A DNA stretch of 64,000 bases from Plantago ovata. Taxonomy: Eukaryota > Streptophyta > Magnoliopsida > Lamiales > Plantaginaceae. Under the pieces are notes generated by a model. It was not told the DNA's origin. It searched no databases and saw only the letters and a list, made by a program, of their open reading frames with translations. Within the stretch, counting starts at the first letter, position 1. Every line of letters starts with the position of its first letter. Where the stretch lies: NCBI GenBank assembly GCA_028274465.1, contig CM051457.1, forward strand, positions 56,963,550 through 57,027,549. Reading direction: 5' to 3'. Of the stretch, positions 44,254 to 54,884 are shown piece after piece. Both the position numbers and the translations under genes were made by a program.

Positions 44254-45571
44254 TGATGAATGTGTATTTTACACTTTCATTCGAGTCTTTTTCACCTATT
44301 TTAGCTATCATCTATGTTAATTTAGCTATATTTTAGTGCATTTTATTAGAATAGTGTCACGTTTCCCTTTAGTTTTGATTTTACAGGTTTTGGTTGAAAA
44401 ATGAGGATTACCGGGCAATTATATTGAAGTTGACAAGGAATTGGTGTTCCGGAAGCCTATTTGGAGTATCTGAAGGTTTCCCGATAGGATTTGGAGTCTA
44501 GGGATCTAATCTGGAGGTTAGAAGGCCACTAGAAGTCAGAAACCGAGTCCGAAAAGGGGAAGAAATCCAAAAACGCGTCGAAAACGCGGAATATCCCAAA
44601 AAAACCTCCCGGGCGAATCGCCCGGGACATGGGGCGAATCGCCCCACACCAGGTGACTCGCCCGGTGTGTGGGGCCCTTCGCCCCACATTATTTCGAATA
44701 CTATATATAGTTGCTGAGTTTTTCTCCGAATTTCATACTTTTCAAGACCTATTCTCTCACCTTTCTCTGTAGTTTTAGGTAGGAATTTCCCAGAGCCTGT
44801 TCTGGGGGTTCGTAGCTTAGGAGATACTTTTTCATAGCAGTTTGGAGCTTGTAAGGTGACGATTCTTGGGAGACTGACAACCTTCGGTAACATTGTATCT
44901 TACAGTTTTTCTACTTATTTTTATATATCTTTCAACATGTTTCCTTCTATGATTTCTGTTGATTGCATGACAACTATGAGTAGCTAAACTTATCGTTGGT
45001 GATAGTATGTGAATTCTTAGCGAAGGGTTGATAATTATGCTAATGGGTATATCGCGCATTATACTCCGTGTTATTGCTTTATTTCTTTGATCTATCGAAA
45101 TCTCTATCTTCGTATGTTGATTAATTATTGCACACAATTGGACAATTCATTAGACTTTGACCTATCAGAATCTATATCTTCGTAGTGTTGAATAATTACG
45201 GAACATAATTGGACAATTCATTGGTCTATCAGAATCGTTATCTTCGTAGTGTTTGATAATTACAACAGGACAATTTATTGATCTAAGATCGCCATGCAAG
45301 ACCGAGGAATTTACGCATGATTATTAACCCGTTATGCTTTGAAGGACCATACTATCACCAATCTCCATTATCTGTTAGAAAAACCTTTGCTATATCGTCT
45401 GTTGTTTTTATATTCTAAATTAGATTTGATAAAGCTAGTTATAGTCCTTAGTGATCGACACTCGAGGTTATTCTACTGCTACACTACGGTTTTCGTTGTA
45501 GTTGTGAATTGCCTTTGGCTAAATAACAAATTTATTTGATTAATCGGGACCCGACAACCCCGCGTTCATCA
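44254..45571 (+). repeat. G5 3' LTR
   Basis: A 1,318-bp LTR with the palindrome block at about 44609-44690 and a TATATATA box starting at about 44703. A duplicated CTATC...CTTCGTAGTGTT stretch near 45160-45260 helps explain why it is longer than the G4 LTRs. Confidence 0.92.
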
Positions 45572-45576
45572 CCGCA

Positions 45577-46337
45577 CCCGGGGCGACTCGCTTTTCAGCT
45601 CATTTTCTTCATCCTATCCATTTCTTTCTCCCCAAAACCCGAAATTCACGAAATTACCTTCAAATCTTCATAAAACCTTCATTTCTCCACCAAATTTAGT
45701 GTTCTATAGCTTCAATCGAAGCCCATTACGTGCTCCTTCTTTTCATCCGAACAGATTTCACCCTAGTGCACTCGTTTTCGAGATCTGAGGTATCTTCTTA
45801 TGAACCCTAATTTTACAAATTTGGGGGTTTTCTAATTTGAGCTTTAATTTGGCTTAAATGATGTATGGGTAGGATGTTTGTGTGATTAGAAGCATTATTT
45901 ACTATCAATTGCATGCTCAAATATGCTTGAAATGATGATTTGGGAATTTTGCTACTAGATATTTTATCTTGTTAAGCAATATATCTTTTTCTTTGATTTC
46001 ATACATATGATTGTGCTTGTTGATGTAATGATGATGGATTTGATGGTAGAATGCATAATTGTTGAGTATGAGGATTTATGATGCTAGAATTTTTCGCTTC
46101 TATGGTATGAATTGAGCCTTGTTATTTAGGTTATTGGTTGTCTAGCAAAAGCATAATGTGATGTATTGCATGTAGTAGTTACATTGGTATGTTGCATGTT
46201 GAAGAAGCTAGGCTAGACATAAAGGATTTGGGGAGTTCGATTGTTGATTTTATCACTTGTGTGTTTCGTTCTTACATTAGCATATGCATAGGTCAGTTTT
46301 GTGTCATACGAGGTACTAACTGTTGTTTGTAGGAACC
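45577..46337 (+). other. G4 leader to second ORF, after G5
   Basis: The G4 interior resumes in the palindrome block, then the C/T-rich leader and TACTAAC at 46314-46320 with TGTTGTTTGTAG ending at 46332. It matches 41140-41917 of G5. Confidence 0.7.
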
Positions 46338-46342
46338 ATGCC

Positions 46343-46666
46343 ATGGGAGAGGAGCACTCTTGTATGATTACTATGAAGTATTGGAGGGGGATCGATTACA
46401 ACCATGTCAAGGAGAGTGATCTCGTTAGAGTTACGTTCGAGCCACGGGCTCTTGCAACAACGTCACGGATTATCCAAGAGGAGGAGCTAGAGCACACTTG
46501 GAGTAAGGACTCCTATGCCCATTCATGCACCACCGAAGGGACAGAAACAATTATTACGTCAGCAATCTATCACAAGGACTGCAAAGTCCGAGTGAATAGG
46601 AAGGCACCGGGACAATCTTGCCGCGACGGATTCGATCTTGAGTCGACAGTGGCTAGAAGGTTCTGA
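46343..46666 (+). CDS. G4 second ORF, function unknown
   Basis: An open frame of 107 codons from the ATG 11 bases after the splice-acceptor-like AG. An earlier ATG at 46338 reaches a stop after nine codons. The product begins MGEEHSCMITMKYWRGIDYN and includes EEELEHTWSKDSYAHSCTTEGT and a Cys/Arg-rich end (CKVRVNRKAPGQSCRDG). The related but broken G5 copy supports it being a family ORF. It may continue as the acidic frame at 46920-47129 (STSDDGDDSSDNEGH) after damage. No recognised domain and no membrane segment. It could be a degraded piece of a larger protein. Confidence 0.45.
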   Translation: MGEEHSCMITMKYWRGIDYNHVKESDLVRVTFEPRALATTSRIIQEEELEHTWSKDSYAHSCTTEGTETIITSAIYHKDCKVRVNRKAPGQSCRDGFDLESTVARRF

Positions 46667-48727
46667 AGCGCTAGCTTGGTTCCAAAACATAATGACATGG
46701 GTGCCCAGCCCCTCTTAGGGGTGCCCCTTGACTGCCTCTAAAGGGAGCATCATATAGACATCGGTGGCATCAACCGTAGAGAATGTGGTCGACATAGGAA
46801 AAAATGGAAGACAACCTCCGGGTATCCGAGCAGCTTGCTGTAACCTCCTCGAGGTGTAAAACGTTGGAGAGGGAGGCTCTGAAACCACTGCCCTTTCCCC
46901 TTCAACAGTTCACAACCTATTGGAGAGATACCGGGTGGAAGATTCCATAACAGTGGCGGCCAATCTTGAAGATTCTCTTCGACGATGCAACTCTACTAGT
47001 GACGATGGTGATGACAGTAGTGACAATGAAGGCCATACGGACAATGATGATACAGATGGAGGAGTTGTTCCTATCCGGCCTATAAATGGAACTACCGCAC
47101 CTACCAGAGGACTTGATGATCACCTATAAGGCTCCCAGAGCAGTCCCAATAACTCACAAGCAGCATACTCAGCCGACCGAGGCCAAACCATGCGGTAACA
47201 TCTAGTATCACATCTTATTTCCTCATTTTCTTACTGCTAGGGACTAGCGTTAATTTCATGAGGGGGGATGGGATTGAAGTGATCTAGTGTTGTCAGTTTG
47301 GAGCTTGCCATTGATGGTTTAGAGCTTGGTATTGGTAGGATGAGTATAGTACCTTGCATGTTTTATCCGTCTGCATTTGCATTTGCACGTTTACTGCTTT
47401 CTTAGTTTTTTAGGTTGCATTCACTACATTCATCCTAGGATAGTCTTGCATGTTTTATATGGAGTTTATTGCCGAATGTTTTGAACTTTTTTATTGGGTA
47501 GATTAACTAACTATGCCATTAATCATATGCTTCATCTCTATGAATTTGTTTGAGGTTTTTCTCGCTTGGCTCGTCACATTTATGTATTGCTCTTAGTTAA
47601 GCTTGGTAGTCTCGACATCACTTAGTGGTGTTTTCTCTACTGCAGTTCACGAAGGCCTTTATAATAGGATGATGCATGTTAGGATCTTATGGTTGTTTTC
47701 CCGAGTAATTATGTACCTAAGAGGCAACAAGTCTTCACCATGCTTTGAGATTGCTAAATGCCTAGGAAGGAGGGATTGTGAGGTTGTGATCCTTTATTTG
47801 CAACCTATTCTTTCGAATAGGTTTGGGGAGGGGGTTACACCATCATTAGACTTGTTTTTTTCGTTTTTCAATTCTGTGTGGTGAGTTTATTCTTCCTTTC
47901 TCGTAAATTTTGTACTCCAACCTATTGTTTCGAATAGGTTTTGGGAAGTCGTTGTGAGTCATTTTTGTTTCTCTTTTCGTTGTGCTACTGCTGGCTAAAA
48001 AAAATCGAAAAAAAAGAAATTTCAGAAAAAAGAAAAAAAAACTGGAAAAGAATAAAAAGAAAAAAAAAGATAAAAAGAAAAGACCCCAAAAGAGCAAAGA
48101 AGGGTCCAAAAAAAGCCAAATAGCAGTTTAGCAAAGTGTTGTGTCTCATTTCCAATTCTTGTAATGTTCGTAATCGTGTTGTAATTTTCTATATTTTGTC
48201 TTTTGTTTTTGAGTGTCATCTGTTCTAGACCACCCTCGTCCTGCCATTCAGGAAGTGGTGAAAATCTTAAGGCTTTGCTTGAGAGATGGGTAGAATTGGG
48301 GAGTTTTATCTTTTATGGGGAACCCTCCTTCGTTTGATGAGAGCCAGTACTGGTTCGACCTCTTTGAGGAAATGTCTTAACTTGGTGAACAGCAGTAAGT
48401 CCTCAGTTTCATTGGTACGGGACAACCATTCGTATCTTAACATGTTTCATTACGTCGTCACTGACTAGGTCCAGGTAGAGAATGTTACGAGAGGCTATCT
48501 TGTCTTAACATAAGTGCTTATGTGGTTGCGTATGAGTCAATCGAGGCATTCTTCAACCTATATTCATGTTTTGATTTATATGGTTCTTGTTCATATGTTT
48601 TTTGATAGATTCGGTAGATTAGTTCATTTTATTTGGCATGAGACTCCATTTTGTGTGTTGCATTGTTTTTTGCATTAGAGTCTAGCTTAGTTGCTTGAGG
48701 AGAAGCGAAGGTTCGGTTTGGGGAGTT
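46667..48727 (+). other. G4 3' tail
   Basis: First 460 bp: out-of-frame continuation of the second-ORF region, with an acidic 69-codon frame at 46920-47129. Then non-coding tail: hairpins at 47802-47823 and 47919-47940 (the latter with one mismatch), A/G-rich tract 47995-48115, the TTGAGGAGAAGCGAAGG box and polypurine tract GGTTTGGGGAGTT before the LTR. Confidence 0.75.
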
Positions 48728-49984
48728 TGATGAATGTGTATTTTACACTTTCATTCGAGTCTTTTTCTCCTATTTTAGTTATCCTCTATGTTAATTTAGC
48801 TATATTTTAGTGCATTTTATTAGAATAGTGTCACGTTTCCCTTTAGTATTTATTTTACAGGTTTTGGTTGAAAAACGAGGATTTCCGGGCAAATATATTG
48901 AATTAGACAAGGAATTGGTGTTCCAGAAGCCTAATTGGAGTATCTGAAGGTTTCCGGATAGGATTTGAAGTCTAGGGGTCGAATCTGGAGGTTAGAAGGC
49001 CACTAGAAGTCAGAAACCGAGTCCGAAAAGGGGAAGAAATCCAAAAACACGTCGAAAATGCGTATCTAGCCGAGTTTTACTCCTGGGCGAATCGCCCGGG
49101 ATGTGGGGCGAATCGCCCCACACCAGGCGAGTCGCCCGTTGTGTGGGGCCCTTCGCCCCACACAATTCGTAGCCTATATATAGTTGCTCAGATTTTCTCC
49201 GTTTTTCATACTTTTCCAGACCTTTTCTCTCACCTTTCTCTGTAGTTTTAGGTAGGAATTCCCCAGAGCCTGTTCTGGGGGTTCTTAGCTTAGGAGATAC
49301 TTTTTCATAGCAGTTTGGAGCTTGTAAGATTGCGATTCTTCGGAGACTGACAACCTTCGGTAACATTGTATCTTACAGTTTTTCTACTTATTTTTATATA
49401 TCTTTCAACATATTTTCTTCTACGATTTTTGTTGATTGCATGACAACTATGAGTAGCTAAACTTCTCGTTGGTGATAGTATGTGAATTCTTGGCGAAGGG
49501 TTAATAATTATGCTAATGGCTATATCGCGCATTATACTCTGAATTATTGCTTTATTTCTTTGATCTATCTAAATCTCTATCTTCGTATTGTTGATTAATT
49601 ATTGCACACAATTGGACAATTCATTGGTCTTTGACCTATCTAAATCTATATCTTCGTAGTGTTTGATAATTAAAACTGGAGAATTCATTGATCAAAGATC
49701 TCTATGCAAGACCGAGGAATTTATGCATGATTATTAACCCGTTATGCTTTGAAGGACCATACTATCACCAATCTCCATTATCTGTTAAGAAAAGCCTTTG
49801 CTAAACCGTTTGTTGTTTTATATTCTCAAGTTAAATTAGATAAAGCTAGTTATAGTCCTTAGAGATCGACACTCGAGGTTATTCTACTGCTACACTACGG
49901 TTTTCGTTGTAGTTGTGAATTTCCTTTGGCTAAATACAAATTTATTTGATATTCGTTGGAACACGACACCCAACTCCTTCATCA
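48728..49984 (+). repeat. G4 3' LTR
   Basis: A 1,257-bp LTR with the palindrome block at about 49080-49165 and TATATATA at 49175-49182. It ends TTCATCA, followed by the duplicated GTTGT. Confidence 0.93.
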
Positions 49985-50613
49985 GTTGTTTATCAATTCT
50001 TGCTTGTGAGTTAGCAATTCTTCGGAGATTGACGCCCTTCGTTGGTAACTTGTATCTCACGATTTTTCTACTTTTATTTATTTCTTTCAACATGTTTTCA
50101 TTCAATCTTGCTTTGATTCTTGTTGATTGCAATCTATGTATGAGTAGCTAAATCTATCGTTGGTGATAGTATGTGATTTCTTAGCTAGGGTTCTTAATTA
50201 TGCATGATTGGCTGTAACGCGATTCAGACATGACTTATTGCTTTATTTCTTTGATCTGTCTAAGCCCTCTATCTTCGTAGTGTTGAATTGAACGGAACAC
50301 ATTGGAAAATTCATGATCTTAGATTTCTATGCAAACGTTCAAGTACTTCATGCATGATTATTAACCTAATGCTTTGAATGATCATACTATCGCTAACTTC
50401 CATTATTATTGATAAGAAAATCTGTGCTAAGTCGTTTGTTGAGTTTATAGCTTAAGTTTAATTAGATAAAGCTAGTTATAGTCCTTATAGATCGACACTC
50501 GAGGTTATTTTACTGCTACACTACGTACCTTGGTTTTCGTTGTAGTTGTGAATTGCCTTTGGCTAAAAACAAATTTATTTGATTAATTGAGTCTGACAAA
50601 ATTCGGTTCATCA
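49985..50613 (+). repeat. G3 5' LTR, right part
   Basis: Continues 35146-35735 after the G4 insertion and ends TTCATCA, followed by AAT and the PBS at 50617-50634. Joining the two parts with one target copy would give an LTR of about 1.2 kb, as in G2. Confidence 0.9.
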
Positions 50614-50942
50614 AATTGGCGCCGTTGCCGGGGATTATACTCCTTTTTTCTGTTTAGCTTATTTATATTGTCAGCATTCCGTTCCCTACAGACGAACAGG
50701 CTCTGGGGGTTTGCTCTCGGAATATTTCACTCTCTTACGCTATTTCTTTCCCCCGATCTTTTTCAGTAAATTCATCTAATCTGATCTCGGTTACCTTGCG
50801 TGCTTGCGCTTTCGAAGTTCTCGGTTACATTGTGTTTGTTTGTACCCTTTGTGCTTTTCTTTGCAAGTTTTCGTTTTTCTTTTGTGGATTCTGCTCCTTG
50901 GTTTCTTGTTTCCTCATGTGTAGAAACTAGTCAGACGAAAGG
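50614..50942 (+). other. G3 PBS and leader
   Basis: Perfect tRNA-Asp PBS (50617-50634) followed by about 310 bp of leader matching the inverted G2 leader (20038-20278). No ORF of note. Confidence 0.8.
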
Positions 50943-52867
50943 ATGAGTCAACCTCCGTTGCCCCGGTATGTGATGCCTCGAGGGCCTTGCATATCATTGG
51001 ATGAGGATTGCAGGGATTATGACTTCGATCCTTCGTACTACTCCATTCTCTCCACGTTTTCGACGGGTGATGATCCAAGAGGGTTCTTAGACACGTACGA
51101 GGAAGGTGTGTTGAGGATACCTCGTGTGAATGAGAAGGGGGTTATTTTATCACATGAGCAACTTTGTATGAGAGGATTTATGGGAGCCTTTAAAGGGTAC
51201 GCTCGAGGATGGCTCAGAATCCCGTCGGAAAAATCGTTGCGCACTTGGGGTGAAGTAACGAGCAAGTTTCAGGAACATTGGGATAGGGACTCACCTCTGA
51301 TGAACCGGAATTTGTCAGATTCTAATTCAGCAAATAATATTTGTATTTAGCCAAAGGCAATCCACAACTACAACGAAAACCGTAGTGTAGTAGTAGAATG
51401 ACTCGAGTGTCGTTCTCTCAGGACTATAACTAGCTTTATCTATTTAACAAGAGAATATAAAACAGCAGATAGAAAGCAATAGGGGTTTTCAAGCAGATAA
51501 TGGAGGTTGGTGATAGTATGGTCCTTCTTAACATAATGGGTCGATAATCATGCATAAATTCCTCGGTCTTGCATAGAGATCTTTGAATGAATCTTGGGTC
51601 CTGTTGCAAGTATTAAGCACTACGAAGATAATATGGGTCTGACTCGTCAACAACTAACGTCCTATTGTGTTCCGTAATCATTCAACACTACGAAGATAAT
51701 TTGGTCTGATTGGTCGACAAGTGTCCAAGTGTGCATAATGATCAATACAACATACGAGAATTTTGGTTTCAACTCATCAACGAAATAAAGCAATGACACG
51801 GAGTATAATGCGCGATATAGCCATTAGCATGATTATCTTCCCTCGCTAAGAATTCACATACTACCACCAACGATAAATTTAGCTACTCATAATGTGCATG
51901 CAATCAATAGCAATCATAGAAGAAAACATATTGAAAGAATATAAAATAAGTAGATAAAAGTTGTAAGATACAAACTTACCGAAGGTTGTCAATCTCCGGA
52001 TGATTGCGATCCTACGCGCTCCAATCTGCTATGAAAAAGTATCCCCTAAGCTATGGAACTCCCAGGACAGGCCCCGGGAAGTTCCTACCTAAAACTATAG
52101 AGAGAGGTGAGAAAGTAGGCTTGGAAAGATATGATTTTCGGAGAGAAAACTCGCAACTATATATAGGCCCCGAAAATCTTCTAGGGCGGTTCGCCCGAGG
52201 CACGGGGCGGTTCGCCCCCCAGTTTTTCGCGGAATTTCCGCGTTTTTCGACGCGGATTTGGATTTCTTCACCTTTTCGGACTCGGTTTCAGACTTCTAAT
52301 GGCCTTCTAACCTCCAGATTCGACCCTTAGACTCCAAATCCTATCCGGAAACCTTCAGATACTCCAAATAGGCTTCTGGAACACCAATTCCTTGTAGACT
52401 TCAATATAATTGCCCGTAAATCTCCGAATTTCAACCAAAACCTGTAAAATAAAATCTAAAGGGAAACGTGACACTATTCTAATAAAATGTACTAAAATAT
52501 AGCTAAATTAACATAGAGGATAGCTAAAATAGGTGAAAAAGACTCGAATGAAAGTGTAAAATACACATTCATCAACCTCCCGAGTCAAGGGCATGGACGT
52601 CTCGCTTCAGTAGTCAGCCACCAGAAATCGACATTGCCGATGAAGAGGAATGTGGAGAAGAATCCATTGATGAAGTCTCCTCAGTGCTTAGCTTGGATTC
52701 CACGTCCTTACTTGCGGATGTCGAGGTTGTTGGTCAAGAGGAAGTCGTGGAGGAGGTGATAACTGAATCCATTGTTTCACTTGAGTCAGAAAGTGATGGC
52801 GTCAGTTGTGTTGAGGTTGAGGAGCCAATCTCTGAAGATTTTGGTGTCTCTGAATCAATTGCTGCAG
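50943..52867 (+). pseudogene. gag: G3 gag-like ORF, split by solo LTR G6
   Basis: Starts MSQPPLPRYVMPRGPC, with the frame intact where G2 is shifted. It runs through DPSYYSILSTFSTGDDPRGFLDTYEEG and SEKSLRTWGEVTSKFQEHWDRDSP to 51297. After G6 it resumes at 52575-52580 in frame with an acidic Ser/Glu/Val-rich region (EEECGEESIDEVSS, VEEPISEDFGVSESIA). It is cut at about 52867, before the hydrophobic C-terminal part seen in G2. No CCHC knuckle or protease. This gag type differs from the G4/G5 gag. Confidence 0.8.
51298..52574 (-). repeat. G6: solo Athila-like LTR in G3 gag
   Basis: A 1,277-bp LTR (TGATGAA...TTCATCA) in minus orientation with the perfect duplication ACCTC (51293-51297 and 52575-52579). 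Its palindrome block is reduced to two units (about 52182-52220). No interior remains, consistent with LTR-LTR recombination. Confidence 0.93.
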
Positions 52868-53062
52868 CCATTTCACAACAATGTTCCTTGGGTAGGGAGA
52901 AGGATCCCTTTCTTTCTTTGTTACCTTTAACTCAATCCAATTGTACATTTGGTTCAGTACAGCAGTTGGAAAGAAGTCATTCGCCAATAGGTCTTCTAGC
53001 TTTATGATCCAATAACCATGGAGGTTTCTGATTACATTTTGAATTGTTTACTCGTTGCTGGT
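52868..53062 (-). pseudogene. S5: fragment of an S-family third ORF
   Basis: On the minus strand it encodes the part around NDFFPTAVLNQMYNWIELKV and RDPSPYPRNIVVKW, equivalent to S3 29660-29850. One side is fused to G3 gag at 52867/52868. The other side is the insertion point of S6, whose LTR end starts at 53063; the flanking bases CTGGT would be the S6 target copy, but its partner lies beyond the window. So S6 inserted in the third ORF of an older copy in the same orientation. Confidence 0.8.
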
Positions 53063-54621
53063 TGTTGGTCCCTTTAAACAACAAGAAAAGACTAGAGGGG
53101 GGGGGGTGAATAGTCTTTTCAAACTTTCGTCGTTTAAAAACTTTCTCAACAAGGACTTATTACTTTTCAGTAATGAGTTTGCTGATACTTAACTTTCTCA
53201 GCAAGCGCAAGTTACTTTTCAGAAACGAGTTTTGCTGATACTTAAAATCAGAGAGCGAAAGTCTTTGATACAATAAGTGATAGTTTCAGCAAGTGAACAG
53301 AGTGACTGTGTACAGATAGATATGCTTTGCTGAAAACTAAATGCAGTAAGTAAACCACACAAACACTTTTATAGTGGTATCTGAGAGTGGCGTAATCTCT
53401 CAACTAATCCACTTTGTCCTTTCTAGGACTGAATCCACTAAGAAAAGTTTGAGGTTCCTTACAACACCTATCTAGAGCGATTCAAACAGAAACCAAAGCA
53501 CACTTGCTTCGTTTCCAACCTAACTAGAGAACGAAACCTTGTTCTCCACCAAAGTTGTGACTTTTAATCAGCAACTCTATGCTCGATTAAGTTCCCCCTG
53601 AATTTCACGCCTGAAAGGGTGTATTATCAGTTAGAGAGGTTTGGGATGAGATAACTTGATTATAACTTATTCAGCTACAACAAGTAATCTAAGAAACAAA
53701 ACTTTTAATACGTTGCAGTAAACAAGTTTGATTGTTTCTGGTGTCAAGACTTGTTCTTGTTCGAAAGAAAGAACACTTAACTAATTTCTTAGCCGTGTAT
53801 GTTCTACTTCTTCACAAGTAGTTTTTTCAAGCTTTAAGTCTTGGAACGGATCAAAGGCAGTAAAGAGTATTTGAAGGGTATGTGAGTTTTAAGCACAAGT
53901 GAGAGTTTGATCACGTTCTTGACACACTTCAACTCTTTGCCGGATGACCTCTATTTATAGTGAATCAAGGGAGCCGTTTGAATTTTGAATTCTAAGGCTT
54001 TTGTTCCTTAAGATGTCACTATCTTGCTTTTGTACTTTCAGCAGCGTCCTTTATTTGTCTTCTAGTCTTCATGTCCTTCGCGTGCATGCTTTGCATTTAA
54101 TGTTCATTTGAATGAGATTCAAACATGAACGTTGGAGTGCAAATGCAAGTACTATCAGCAAGGAGGTCACATATGTTTTTCAGCAAGTTGTCAGTCTCAG
54201 TTTCAGCAAGCACAACCTACTCTGTCGTTTAGATTTTCACTTATGCAAGTTGTTGCTGAAGTTTCCACTTTCTGAGCAACATGTGCCTTTGTAGGTACCA
54301 GTCTTCATAAATCTTTTAGTCTTCAGTCTTCGAATTCTTCAAGTTTCTGAACGGTTTTAAATGCTTCAATAGTTTGTTTGTGTAAACAATGTACATCATC
54401 AGAAAATGCTTCAATAGGTTGTTTTTCCTTTCAGAAAACAAGATACATCATAAGCGGTAAAACAAACCTATCTAGCACCTACTCTAAGTCTTCAGCAAAC
54501 GTTCCTCTTTTACAATGTCCTCTAAAATTCTAAATTCCTATGGACCTTAAGAGTACTAGTTACTGGACTTTCCTTAATTTAGCATGGTTAATTGCTCATC
54601 AAAATTACAAGTTTCCTAACA
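53063..54621 (-). repeat. S6 3' LTR
   Basis: A 1,559-bp LTR, TGTTAGG at 54621 to CCAACA at 53063 on the minus strand, with TATA at 53952-53959 (inverted). The adjacent polypurine tract (AAAAAGGGGGAAATG on the minus strand, 54622-54640) is the best preserved S-family tract in the window. Confidence 0.93.
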
Positions 54622-54884
54622 CATTTCCCCCTTTTTGATGTTAGCAATCCATGGCTAAATTAATTGTTACCCTTTTAGAGGTTTCTGATGTTGAATAAAT
54701 CAGTTGATTAATGCAACCATACTTGAATAATAAAACAGTAAGCATAAGTAGATTGCATAATCAAAAACCAATAAGAGTCAAAAGTTTTATTGCTGGTAGT
54801 TATCTTTCAGTAAGTTTACAAGAAAGTTCAGAGATAACTACACAAAATCAGCAAATAAAACTCAACAAAGCTTTTACAAGGGAC
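54622..54884 (-). other. S6 3' untranslated region and polypurine tract
   Basis: About 260 bp between the third-ORF stop and the LTR, matching 30307-30566. Apparent short ORFs here are not conserved. Confidence 0.75.

Larger units (their letters stand above)
39388..45571 (+). mobile_element. G5: Athila-like element nested in G4, 5' deleted
   Basis: The left end TGATGAATG at 39388 and right end TTCATCA at 45571 are flanked by the perfect duplication CCGCA (39383-39387 and 45572-45576). The 5' LTR keeps only about 295 bp (39388-39682) and is fused to mid-gag sequence, so the LTR remainder, PBS and gag start are deleted. The interior repeats G4: knuckle-protease, spacer, second ORF, tail. The full 3' LTR is 44254-45571 (1,318 bp). 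It is the youngest layer of this nest by position. Confidence 0.92.
35736..49984 (+). mobile_element. G4: Athila-like gag-protease element nested in the G3 LTR
   Basis: LTRs 35736-36980 (1,245 bp) and 48728-49984 (1,257 bp), both TGATGAA...TTCATCA, with target duplication GTTGT at 35731-35735 and 49985-49989. Its own length without G5 is about 8.06 kb. The interior has a perfect tRNA-Asp PBS, gag, CCHC knuckle with aspartic protease, a spacer with palindromes, a second short ORF after a splice-acceptor-like site, a tail with paired hairpins, and a polypurine tract (GGTTTGGGGAGTT). No RT, RNase H or integrase is present, so it is non-autonomous. Confidence 0.93.
35146..52867 (+). mobile_element. 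G3: Athila-like element, 3' truncated, host to G4 and G6
   Basis: The 5' LTR begins TGATGAACATG at 35146 inside the S4 RT and is split by G4. It resumes at 49985-49990 and ends TTCATCA at 50613, followed by a perfect tRNA-Asp PBS at 50617-50634. The interior holds a gag-like ORF, broken by solo LTR G6, and stops at about 52867, where minus-strand S5 sequence begins. Its tail and 3' LTR are missing, so its right target copy cannot be seen. LTR length without G4 is about 1.2 kb. Confidence 0.88.
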
